DNA from: Halobacteriovoraceae bacterium
Lineage (GTDB): Bacteria > Bdellovibrionota > Bacteriovoracia > Bacteriovoracales > Bacteriovoracaceae
NCBI GenBank assembly: GCA_018646195.1
Contig: JABGVH010000044.1
Coordinates: 1-46,242 of the forward strand
DNA: 46,242 nt
Reading direction: 5' to 3'
Position 1 is the first letter of the stretch; every line of letters starts with the position of its first letter. Both the position numbers and the translations under genes were made by a program. The notes beneath the pieces are model-generated. The model was not told the DNA's origin. It did not search any database and worked only from the letters and a program-made list of their open reading frames with translations. Of the stretch, positions 16,936 through 24,765 are shown in pieces.

Positions 16936-19217
16936 TTGGCTTCCACTGAAATAACTATCGACTTGCTTGTAGGAGTATATGACTTCTCTGCGTATGAGTT
17001 AATTGCGATAAGAGGATTTGCCTCTGGAAAATAGGTCGCCGTGCAAGAAACTGGAATTTCGTACTCAACTACAAAAAAATTCTGAACACTTCTTTTTTCT
17101 TCTTTAAAATAAGACGTAATATTTACTTGTTGCCCCTGAACCAGGTTACGTTTCTTCATATCATCCCGATTCATCAAAATAACTCTCCTCCCATAATGAA
17201 TACCGCGATAACGATCTTGCAGGCCATAGACCGTGGTATTAAATTGGTCATGAGTCCGAATGGTCATCATTAAAAGCTGCATTGGTCCCAAGTTAAAATT
17301 AGGCAGGCCATGAATCGTAAATGGAGCTAACTTATTCTTAGTACTAAACTCGCGCTTACCTCGAGCTGGATGGGGAAGATAAAACCCCTCGGGTTTTTTA
17401 ATCCTTTGGTTAAAATTACTAAAACCTGGTACCACCTCTTCGATTTTATCTCTAATAAAGTCATAATTACTCTTAAGTGATATCCAAGGAATCGAAACAT
17501 TTCTGTCCCTAAGTAATTTATTTGCAAGCTCACAAACAATTGCGACCTCACTTTTCAGCTGCTTTGATTTTGGCTTTAGATGGCCTTTAGAGCTATGAAC
17601 AATGCTCATTGAGTTCTCAACAGTTACAAATTGCTCTCCTGAACTTTGCCTGTCGATCTCAGTTCTGGCCAGACAAGGTAAAATAAGGGAACTCTTTCCT
17701 GTTACCAGATGATTCCTATTTAATTTAGTAGATACATAAACCGAAAGGCTCGTTTTTGAAAATGCTTCCGCAGTATAGGCCGTGTCGGGAGCAGCAGAAA
17801 GTAGATTACCTCCCATCCCAAAGAATACTTTTACATTACCCTTGTGCATTTCTTTTATCGCTTCAACTACATTAAAACCATTCTCTAGAGGTGGGATAAA
17901 GTTGAAGGCCGCACCTAGTCTTTCAGAGAACTCTGGAGAAGGCCTTTCATAAATCCCCATTGTTCTATCACCCTGGACATTAGAATGCCCCCTCACTGGA
18001 CAAACTCCAGCCCCTTCTTTTCCAATAGCACCTTTTATTAAAAGTAGGTTAACGACCTCTTGTATGCAGCTCACAGAATTTTTATGCTGAGTCAATCCCA
18101 TCGCCCAACAAATGATAATCTTCTTTTTAAACTGCAGTAGGTCGACTAATTTCTCTATTTCTCCTCGAGAAACACCCGATTCACTGATCAGGTATTTGAG
18201 ATCATATGTATCCAAATCGAGCTTAAATTGATCAAAATTTTCAGTATACTCATCTATAAAAGGCCCATCCAATACTTTGCCTGGATTTTGAATCTCTCTT
18301 TCAAAAAGTAATTTCATAATTGCTTTAAGAAGGGCCGAGTCACCATTGATTTTGACAGGTAGATGAAGTGTTGAAAGTGAAGTACCACTTCCAGCAAGTC
18401 GATGAAGATGTTTTGGATGGAGAAAACGTTCTGTTCCGACTTCGCGCAGTGGATTGATACTCACAATTTCAGCGCCATTTTTTTTAGCGACTTCTAATGT
18501 GGTAAGCATACGAGGATGATTGGTACCTGGGTTTTGCCCCATTACGATAATACATTCTGCATTTTCTAAATCCTTAACCGTAACGCTTCCCTTACCAACT
18601 CCAATCGTTTCAGTTAAAGCAACTCCACTACTTTCGTGGCACATATTTGAACAATCGGGAAGATTGTTTGTGCCGAATGCCCGAACCATTGTCTGGTAAA
18701 GAAAGGCGGCTTCATTTGAAGTTCTACCAGAAGTATAAAATACTGCCTGATTAGGATCTTCGCAGGCATTCAATTCACTTGAAATTAACTCGAAGGCCTT
18801 ATCCCACTCAATAGGAAGATAATAATCCTTACCGGCAGGTAAATAGAGGGGTTCTGCAATTCGCCCCTGTTGTCCAAGCCAATAATCCGACTTTTTGGAA
18901 AGCTCGTTTACTGAATATTCCTTAAAAAAATCCCTATCGATAATTCGGGCAGTGGCCTCTTCGGCAATCGCTTTAGCGCCATTTTCACAAAATTCGGCCA
19001 TCGAGCGATTTTCTGGTTCAGGCCAAGCACAACCAGGGCAGTCAAAACCATTTGGTTGATTGATTTTTAGTAATGTTTGGATGCTTTTTATGGTACCTAG
19101 ATGGCGCAGAGAGTGACGTAATGACTCGACGATGGCCGGCAACCCTCCTGCAAATTTTTTCTTTTTTGATATCTTAAGAGTTTCTCCACTTTCCAATGGC
19201 ATTTTCCAACGGGTCAT
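16932..19217 (-). CDS. FdhF/YdeP-family molybdopterin oxidoreductase
   Basis: 761 aa, the usual length for YdeP. The N-terminal Fe-S region reads GFDCPGCAWPEP then EFCENGAKA, as in YdeP, and the middle holds the bis-molybdopterin-guanine-dinucleotide binding core (VFYTSGRTSNEAAFLYQ, IVMGQNPGTNHPRML, GAGVCPVRGHSNVQGDRTMG). The C-terminal molybdopterin-binding domain (FNLGPMQLLMMTIRTHDQFNTT, shortened) is complete. No Cys or selenocysteine ligand is obvious at the molybdenum. E. coli YdeP is tied to acid resistance and its true reaction is unclear, so 'formate dehydrogenase' would be over-reading. It overlaps fdhD by one base (TAATG); FdhD sulfurates this cofactor, so the pair is functional. 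Cytoplasmic, no Tat signal. Confidence 0.88.
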   Translation of the reverse strand: MTRWKMPLESGETLKISKKKKFAGGLPAIVESLRHSLRHLGTIKSIQTLLKINQPNGFDCPGCAWPEPENRSMAEFCENGAKAIAEEATARIIDRDFFKEYSVNELSKKSDYWLGQQGRIAEPLYLPAGKDYYLPIEWDKAFELISSELNACEDPNQAVFYTSGRTSNEAAFLYQTMVRAFGTNNLPDCSNMCHESSGVALTETIGVGKGSVTVKDLENAECIIVMGQNPGTNHPRMLTTLEVAKKNGAEIVSINPLREVGTERFLHPKHLHRLAGSGTSLSTLHLPVKINGDSALLKAIMKLLFEREIQNPGKVLDGPFIDEYTENFDQFKLDLDTYDLKYLISESGVSRGEIEKLVDLLQFKKKIIICWAMGLTQHKNSVSCIQEVVNLLLIKGAIGKEGAGVCPVRGHSNVQGDRTMGIYERPSPEFSERLGAAFNFIPPLENGFNVVEAIKEMHKGNVKVFFGMGGNLLSAAPDTAYTAEAFSKTSLSVYVSTKLNRNHLVTGKSSLILPCLARTEIDRQSSGEQFVTVENSMSIVHSSKGHLKPKSKQLKSEVAIVCELANKLLRDRNVSIPWISLKSNYDFIRDKIEEVVPGFSNFNQRIKKPEGFYLPHPARGKREFSTKNKLAPFTIHGLPNFNLGPMQLLMMTIRTHDQFNTTVYGLQDRYRGIHYGRRVILMNRDDMKKRNLVQGQQVNITSYFKEEKRSVQNFFVVEYEIPVSCTATYFPEANPLIAINSYAEKSYTPTSKSIVISVEAN

Positions 19218-20041
19218 TACTGTAAAACTCCGTCGACTCTTTGGGGATGGCTATAAATATTAAAGCTATCATTGCGAAGAAATCCAATCAGGGTAATTCC
19301 AAATTCCTCAGCTACCTTAACTGCCAAGTTTGATGGAGCACCTGCGGCCACAACAATTGGAACTTCTGCAACGGCGACTTTTTGTAAGAGTTCGAAACTA
19401 GCTCGCCCGCTTAAGAAAATCATTCTTTCTCTCAAAGGTGTCTGTCTCCTAAAAAATTCCTGCCCTAACACTTTATCAAGAGCGTTATGCCTTCCAATAT
19501 CTTCATAAACTGACAGAAGCTCTCCTTGGAGGTCAAAAATCCCACAGGCATGTATTCCACCAGTAAGAGTAAAGGCCTGCTGTTCATTTCTCATCGCTGA
19601 AGACATTTTCAAGATAGTTTCTCTTTTGGTGCTGGACTGACAAACTCCTCTTAACTTTTGAGTAGGGGCGACAATTTTTAATTTCTCTAGAGAGGTTTTC
19701 CCACAGACTCCACAACTAGAGTAGGAAACGCCATAGCGTTCACTCTGATCCAGGTCTAGCTGGAGATCATCTCGAAGCTGCACTTTGAAGACATTCTCAG
19801 CGGTGGCACAAGGCCCGGCATTTAAAACGTCGTCCATACTGGTAATGATTCCTTCGCAAAATAAAAACCCCAATGAGAGCTCACGATCATGGCCAGGAGT
19901 CCGCATAGTCACAAGTAAAGGAAACTCTTCCTGCCCTTGTAATAGTCTAATTTCGAGAGGCTCTTCAAAGGCCAAAAGGTCTCGCTTAGACTGAACTTGA
20001 GAGGCATCAACTCTATGAAGGCTAGTGGGGTGAATCATCAT
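19217..20041 (-). CDS. fdhD: FdhD sulfurtransferase for molybdenum cofactor maturation
   Basis: 274 aa. The active-site CxxC loop is present in YSSCGVCGKTS, followed by the FdhD hallmarks GGIHACGIFD, EDIGRHNALDKV and FLSGRASFELLQK. FdhD passes sulfur from the cysteine desulfurase IscS to the bis-MGD cofactor before its insertion into formate dehydrogenase-type enzymes. Its client here is clearly the YdeP-like enzyme encoded next, overlapping by one base. The gene begins 46 bp from an FNR-like palindrome (20087-20100) in the divergent promoter region shared with a universal stress protein gene, so oxygen control is plausible. Confidence 0.95.
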   Translation of the reverse strand: MMIHPTSLHRVDASQVQSKRDLLAFEEPLEIRLLQGQEEFPLLVTMRTPGHDRELSLGFLFCEGIITSMDDVLNAGPCATAENVFKVQLRDDLQLDLDQSERYGVSYSSCGVCGKTSLEKLKIVAPTQKLRGVCQSSTKRETILKMSSAMRNEQQAFTLTGGIHACGIFDLQGELLSVYEDIGRHNALDKVLGQEFFRRQTPLRERMIFLSGRASFELLQKVAVAEVPIVVAAGAPSNLAVKVAEEFGITLIGFLRNDSFNIYSHPQRVDGVLQ

Positions 20042-20086
20042 GGTCTCAGTTTATCCCTATCAAAACGTTAGGGAAACTAGAACTTT

Positions 20087-20100
20087 CTGATCTAAATCAG
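20087..20100. promoter_or_regulatory. FNR/CRP-type palindrome in fdhD / stress-protein divergent promoter
   Basis: CTGATCTAAATCAG is an inverted repeat (CTGAT-N4-ATCAG) close to the FNR/ANR consensus TTGAT-N4-ATCAA. It lies 46 bp from the fdhD start and 120 bp from the stress-protein start. A 13-of-14 copy lies upstream of the cbb3 operon at 29560-29573. Both genes flanking this site are typical low-oxygen functions. No fnr gene is in the window. Confidence 0.5.
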
Positions 20101-20219
20101 TCTTTTAACAACTGCAGCTCATCGTGAATTCAAGTCATATAGCCGACAATAATATCAAGGGGATGGAGAAAGCTTGGGAGCCCCTTAGAATGCTGCCCAT
20201 GCCCAAGTAAGGAGGAGTC

Positions 20220-20654
20220 GTGAAAAAAATTGTTATCTGTACCAATCTGGATCCAGCATCAACAAAGGCAATAGAGTCCTTAGTAGATCAGGACTTACTC
20301 AAAGACTCTCAAGTTGAGCTTTTACATTGTTTTGAAACTCAAATTTATACTGGTGAATACTTCATAAATTACTACCCTACCGAAGAGCAATATCCTGCGA
20401 TTGAGGGAGAGGTGTTAGAAATACTCGCGCCTCTAGATAAGAAACTCTCTAGTATCGCTAGCGTAAACTCTAAGTGCATTTTTTCGACCAATCCAAAGGA
20501 AGAAGTAAAAGAATTCTTGAACCGAGAAAAACCCGACCTTCTTATTGTCGCCACCCGAGGTGTCACTGGTTTTGCTGGCCTATTTAATAGTTCCTTTGCC
20601 GACTATATGCTCAGGCATAGCCCCTGTGATGTTTTAGTTTTGAGACCTCGATAG
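20220..20654 (+). CDS. Universal stress protein (UspA family)
   Basis: 144 aa starting at GTG, with AGGAGGAG immediately upstream, a near-perfect ribosome site. The fold signature is seen in IVICTNLDPASTKAIE at the start and LLIVATRGVTGFAGL with SSFADYMLRHSPCDVLVLRP at the end. The ATP-binding GxxG-9x-G(S/T) motif is mostly kept, with an Asn where the second Gly is expected, so ATP binding is uncertain. Such proteins help survival under energy or oxygen limitation, often under FNR control, which fits the palindrome at 20087-20100. The next gene starts 14 bp downstream, probably in the same operon. Confidence 0.88.
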   Translation: MKKIVICTNLDPASTKAIESLVDQDLLKDSQVELLHCFETQIYTGEYFINYYPTEEQYPAIEGEVLEILAPLDKKLSSIASVNSKCIFSTNPKEEVKEFLNREKPDLLIVATRGVTGFAGLFNSSFADYMLRHSPCDVLVLRPR

Positions 20655-20668
20655 CTAATGGAGCTCCT

Positions 20669-21883
20669 ATGAAGTACTTGCTATTTTTAAGTTGGTTATT
20701 AATTATTACGAATCCAACGTTGGCCCAAACGAAAAAAGCCGTAAAACCGGTAAAGGCCGTCACCAAAGAGCTCCCGACTCGTTACATAATGCGGGATGTT
20801 TTAAATTCCTTCAATAGGCTTATTCCCTATATGGCATCTGAGTTTAAATTCAGAGACCCCTCAAATGAACCTAAGATTATGGCCAACTTGATAAACCTTA
20901 ACCAGGCCTTTCACTACGCACATGAAAATAAAAAGTTAAATTCTCCCTCATTTAGCCCTACCTTACAGGTAATGCAAAAACATATGAGCGAGACGACAAG
21001 CTCTTTTCTTGGACGCCACAAAATTTTTGCATATAACCGGTTAAAGTCGACTGTATCATTATGCATCTCATGCCATTCTCACCTACCAGAGTCACATGTC
21101 ATGTCGATTCCAAGTTTAATGACTCGCTATGATTCACATAAATTTAAAAATAAATACGAGTATGCTAATTTTTTATTAGTCCTTAGAAAATATAAAAAAG
21201 CTCTAAGATATTTCGAGTTCGACATAAATGACCGACTCGACAAGGCAAGCAAGATGAGTTCAGCTTTCCCAAAAACCTCATTTATCGACCCCACTTTATC
21301 TTCTGCCCTAAAAAAGATTCTCATTATTAATACTAAATACTTTGGTAACCCCAATGGAGCCACTTCATTCTTAAAGAGAGTTTCGAGGCATAATGGCCTA
21401 CCAAAAATATTAAGGGAACAAATCGGTAATTGGCTTAGACAGATCAAAGTTTTGGGTAGTGAAAAATGGTCCAAGAACAATAAAAACTCTCCTCTAAATA
21501 TTGACCAAATGATCAGCAAGGTTCTTATACCTATCGAGAAAGAGGGAGGGTTAAATAACTACGAAGAGCTAAATATTAAACTGCTGTTTGTGTCTGGAAT
21601 TATCTCTCGCTATCTAGAAGGTAATAAGAATAAAACTGGAACTGCTGCCTACCTTTATTGGCTATCTAAAGGAGAGCGCCAACTCGCTCGGCATTACCTA
21701 TTTAATATTGCAGATGTTTATCTAAAAGATTGCATTACAAAATTTAGCAAAGACCCCTACGCTAAGAAGTGCTTTAAAGAGTACGAAGAAAACCTCATTT
21801 TTGGCTACTCCGGATCAGCTGGAACCAATATCCCAGAAGAAGAAAAAAAGGAACTCGAGCGATTAAAGAAAATTGTGTTCTAA
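20669..21883 (+). CDS. Secreted c-type cytochrome-like protein of unknown function
   Basis: 404 aa with GGAG 5 nt before the ATG and a signal peptide (1-19, ending PTLAQ). Exactly one haem c attachment motif is present, CISCH at residues 132-136, so a covalently bound haem in the periplasm is likely. The remainder is helical with no recognised domain; N-terminal residues 35-130 (YIMRDVLNSFNRLIPYM) could form a four-helix cytochrome c'-like bundle, with the CxxCH near its end as in that family. The C-terminal 270 residues have no counterpart I know. It follows the universal stress protein by 14 bp and ends 4 bp inside the convergent TauE/SafE-like gene at the end of the cbb3 operon. Confidence 0.7.
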   Translation: MKYLLFLSWLLIITNPTLAQTKKAVKPVKAVTKELPTRYIMRDVLNSFNRLIPYMASEFKFRDPSNEPKIMANLINLNQAFHYAHENKKLNSPSFSPTLQVMQKHMSETTSSFLGRHKIFAYNRLKSTVSLCISCHSHLPESHVMSIPSLMTRYDSHKFKNKYEYANFLLVLRKYKKALRYFEFDINDRLDKASKMSSAFPKTSFIDPTLSSALKKILIINTKYFGNPNGATSFLKRVSRHNGLPKILREQIGNWLRQIKVLGSEKWSKNNKNSPLNIDQMISKVLIPIEKEGGLNNYEELNIKLLFVSGIISRYLEGNKNKTGTAAYLYWLSKGERQLARHYLFNIADVYLKDCITKFSKDPYAKKCFKEYEENLIFGYSGSAGTNIPEEEKKELERLKKIVF

Positions 21884-22587
21884 TGACAACTTGCTGCAGG
21901 AGTGTGCTGTAATAACATTACGACTCGCCAAGAGATGGTGAGTATTCCTAAGAAAATAAAGCTCAAACCAGTGAATCGAGGAGAAAGAGAAACTAACCTC
22001 GTAAGAAAGCCCCGCATGAAGTTAGGAGCAAGGCCCATCGCGGGGACAGTACCTAGCCAGAAAAAAAACATCGCAAGTAACCCTTTAAGTGGGTCTTGGA
22101 ATGATGCCGCAACTATAACCACACCATACAATAGACCACAAGGGAGTAATATAGAAAAAAGCCCCACCCCAAATGGTCTCATGTCATGTTCCTCGTTTTT
22201 TGGTAAAAAAAGATCCCAAAGATAAAAATAACTCTTCCTCAAGAAAGCAGGCATTGGTAGCTCGGCCTTTTTTTCTCTAATTGCTGAATATCCCCACCAA
22301 AAAAACATTGCAGCCAGCAGCGCTGCCGGAATCAGTTGAAGCCAGATATTCTTTTCTGGTAAATTTACAAAACTTCCAAGGGTTCCGGCGAATAAACCGA
22401 GCATGGAATATCCTAGTAAGCGGCCAAATTGGTAGCGGACGACACCTTTCCCATTATTGGTACATGCTGTGACAAGCCCACCACACATACTTACACAGTG
22501 TAAGCTACCGCCAAGTCCTACTAAAAATGCTAACCAAGGTAGAGCGATAACTGAGGCATTCTTTAAATGTTCAAAATGGTCCAACAA
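21880..22587 (-). CDS. TauE/SafE-like (UreH-type) membrane protein of the cbb3 operon
   Basis: 235 aa, with about six membrane segments. The first helix ends in GGSLHCVSMCGGL, the His-Cys-Met-Cys motif found in the 'sulfite exporter TauE/SafE / UreH-like' proteins that accompany cbb3 oxidase genes. The metal-like residues suggest copper or another metal rather than sulfite; this is a family-level inference. It overlaps the end of ccoG by 17 bp and is the last gene of the operon, which supports a role in oxidase assembly or copper supply. Inner membrane. Confidence 0.82.
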   Translation of the reverse strand: MLDHFEHLKNASVIALPWLAFLVGLGGSLHCVSMCGGLVTACTNNGKGVVRYQFGRLLGYSMLGLFAGTLGSFVNLPEKNIWLQLIPAALLAAMFFWWGYSAIREKKAELPMPAFLRKSYFYLWDLFLPKNEEHDMRPFGVGLFSILLPCGLLYGVVIVAASFQDPLKGLLAMFFFWLGTVPAMGLAPNFMRGFLTRLVSLSPRFTGLSFIFLGILTISWRVVMLLQHTPAASCH

Positions 22588-24016
22588 GTGAAACCTCCTC
22601 TTCTCTCAAAAACTTTGCGTCTTTAAAATTTTGGCCATCGAAAATCTTTAGCTTAAGGTTCTTTCTTCCATTTAACAGTATCGATTTATTAAACCTAAAA
22701 AATAGGTTTATTTTTTGCTTTTTCCCTTTGATTATTGGATGAGGAGTCTTTTGAGTCACAATTCGTAATTTGTTTTCAGCATAGTCAGCACTAGGTCTAA
22801 AGAGTAAATTGTAATTCTCTACACCATTGTAATAAACTGATAACTTGTAGTGGTTGACGATCTCTGCCTCTCCGGAAGATCTTTTAATTACTTGAAAAGG
22901 TGAATTAGAACCGCGGATAAATTGCACTTTAAGCTGGCCTCTTGAATAGATTCCGTAGCTAAACACTCCTATCGCCAGTACCGTTGCCACCAAATAGATC
23001 AGTGGGCGAAAACGCCAAAAGTTTCGTTTCTTTCCTTCGATTTCAGTTTGAGAGTCATATCGAATTAGACCCTTTGGTAGGCCAACTTTTTCCATTATTT
23101 CATCACAAGCATCTATACAGTTAGTACATGCGATACATTCGAGCTGGCTACCGCGACGAATATCTATTCCTGTAGGGCAAACTTTCACGCAATGATAGCA
23201 ATCAATGCAATGCCCCTCTTCATTTTTAGGAATTACTCCTCGATCACGTCGAGGCTCTCCCCGCTTATTGTCATAGGCCACCACTAGAGAATGCTCATCC
23301 ATCATTACCGACTGCATCCTCCCATAAGGGCAAACGACAATGCAGAACTGCTCTCTAAACCAACCAAAATCAAATATAATAATGCCAGTTAAAACTAGCA
23401 TCGCAACAAAGCTCGCCATATTTTCAGTAGGAGGAGAAAGAGTTATAAAGAATAATTCTCTTGCTCCTAAGAAATAACCTAAAAAAGTATGCGACAGATG
23501 CATGGAAACAATTAGAAAAAGAAACCACTTGATCGACTTTTTCAAATATTTCTGAAAACTATTTGGAGATAGATCCAACTCCCTCCTAGCTCTTGGTTTC
23601 CCCTCAACCCAACGTTCAATTTTTAAATAGACTGAGTCTATAAAAACAGTTTGAGGACAGCCCCAACCGCACCACAACCTTCCCCACTGGGCCGTTATAT
23701 AACCGAAAATTAAAACGAAAATAAGGAACACATAAAAAACAAGTGGTGCATCGTGGCTGAAGAAGGTTGTTCCAAAAAAAGTGAACTCACGATTAAAGAT
23801 ATCAAGTAAAACTATTTGTTTTCCCCCAATATGAATCCAAGGCAAAGTAAAATAGACCAAAATCAGGACCCAATAAGTAATGGATCGCCGGTCCCTCCAA
23901 GGTCCTTTCACATTCTCTGGATGAATATAGACCCGCTTACCATGCTCATCAATCGAGCCTAGTCGTTCGCTATGTAACTCACGTCTCTGGCGCTTTCTTG
24001 GTAGATCTTCACTCAC
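22571..24016 (-). CDS. ccoG: CcoG, cbb3 oxidase assembly ferredoxin-like membrane protein
   Basis: 481 aa. Membrane segments lie in the first ~210 residues with a CGWGCPQT motif; two 4Fe-4S cluster motifs follow (CIDCYHCVKVCP and CIACTNCIDAC), and the C-terminus (after one more helix) is an Ig-like beta domain. This is the complete layout of CcoG/FixG/RdxA, reported as the cupric reductase that delivers Cu(I) for the CuB centre of cbb3 oxidases. The start codon follows the ccoP stop with no gap. Confidence 0.93.
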   Translation of the reverse strand: MSEDLPRKRQRRELHSERLGSIDEHGKRVYIHPENVKGPWRDRRSITYWVLILVYFTLPWIHIGGKQIVLLDIFNREFTFFGTTFFSHDAPLVFYVFLIFVLIFGYITAQWGRLWCGWGCPQTVFIDSVYLKIERWVEGKPRARRELDLSPNSFQKYLKKSIKWFLFLIVSMHLSHTFLGYFLGARELFFITLSPPTENMASFVAMLVLTGIIIFDFGWFREQFCIVVCPYGRMQSVMMDEHSLVVAYDNKRGEPRRDRGVIPKNEEGHCIDCYHCVKVCPTGIDIRRGSQLECIACTNCIDACDEIMEKVGLPKGLIRYDSQTEIEGKKRNFWRFRPLIYLVATVLAIGVFSYGIYSRGQLKVQFIRGSNSPFQVIKRSSGEAEIVNHYKLSVYYNGVENYNLLFRPSADYAENKLRIVTQKTPHPIIKGKKQKINLFFRFNKSILLNGRKNLKLKIFDGQNFKDAKFLREEEVSLVGPF

Positions 24017-24598
24017 CTAGTCGACCTTTTTCCCCTGGGGTTCTTTCCCGTTAGCAACATTAGTATTTGTTAGAGACATGACATGAAAAACCACGGCCAA
24101 TATCTCATCCTTAGTGAGGTCTTCACCCCATACCGGCATTCCCTTATCCTCTCTTCCATTTAGGACAACTTCGTAAATCGTTTCAGGTGTCGCCTTGGCA
24201 TGCATCCAGTAGGCATCCGTTAAATTGGGGCCCACATCCCCTTCACCTCCATCTTTATGACAAGAGGCACAGTTTTCAATAAATACTTCTTTCCCTTTGG
24301 AGGCTGCTCCTTCTGCAATGACTTTGTCATAGGCTTGATGATCAAACTTTGCCATTTTTACGGCGTAAGCTGTTCGAACAGTTTTTATCTTAGCTAACTC
24401 TAATTCAGATTCTTGTCTAAGAGTAGGTCCTCCTAGGAAAAGGTAATATATCATATACGGAATCCCAAAAAGTGAGGTCAAGACAAAGGTCATTGTCCAC
24501 CAGTTCGGAAGTGGGTAATCAAACTCTTGAATCCCATCGTAATCATGATCTAGTAAGATCTTTTTCTCTTCTTCTGAAAATTTATTTGAATCGTTCAT
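24017..24598 (-). CDS. ccoP: CcoP-like cytochrome c subunit of cbb3 oxidase (single haem)
   Basis: 193 aa, against about 300 for the usual two-haem CcoP. The N-terminal signature is intact (DYDGIQEFDYPLPNWW), followed by one membrane helix at ~35-55. Only one haem c site is present: C110-A-S-C113-H114, with Met154 in KGMPVW as the likely axial ligand. The subunit hands electrons from soluble or membrane cytochromes to CcoO. The loss or absence of a second haem domain matches reduced forms of cbb3 oxidase known in some lineages. AGGAG is 8 nt upstream; the start overlaps the ccoQ stop (ATGA). Confidence 0.9.
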   Translation of the reverse strand: MNDSNKFSEEEKKILLDHDYDGIQEFDYPLPNWWTMTFVLTSLFGIPYMIYYLFLGGPTLRQESELELAKIKTVRTAYAVKMAKFDHQAYDKVIAEGAASKGKEVFIENCASCHKDGGEGDVGPNLTDAYWMHAKATPETIYEVVLNGREDKGMPVWGEDLTKDEILAVVFHVMSLTNTNVANGKEPQGKKVD

Positions 24599-24765
24599 AA
24601 TTTATTCTCCTCTTGCAATGGAAGCATAGAGGCCTCTTGATAAACTTTGTTACTTTCTCTTCTCCATACCCAAAAAATCATTCCTGTGAAAAGGAATACA
24701 AAAAGCAACAATGCAAAATTAGTAAGATCAATCCACTGAAAATATGATAAAACTTCTTGTTTCAT
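24595..24765 (-). CDS. ccoQ: CcoQ, small cbb3 oxidase subunit
   Basis: 56 aa. The ATG at 24763-24765 overlaps the ccoNO stop by one base, and the TGA overlaps the ccoP start by ATGA. The sequence has one membrane helix (NFALLLFVFLFTGMIFWVW) followed by basic RRESNK and a short acidic tail, the build of CcoQ/FixQ proteins. CcoQ stabilises the CcoP-CcoNO interaction. Position and size make the call firm in spite of its shortness. Confidence 0.88.
   Translation of the reverse strand: MKQEVLSYFQWIDLTNFALLLFVFLFTGMIFWVWRRESNKVYQEASMLPLQEENKL

Noticed and set aside
16932-19217. Calling the molybdoenzyme a formate dehydrogenase
   Set aside because: Length and motifs follow YdeP, whose reaction is not established; no Cys/selenocysteine ligand or electron-transfer subunits of a formate dehydrogenase are seen.
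21880-22587. Sulfite export as the function of the TauE/SafE-like protein
   Set aside because: The HCVSMCGG motif and the place at the end of a cbb3 operon point to metal handling or oxidase assembly; sulfite export is only the family label.
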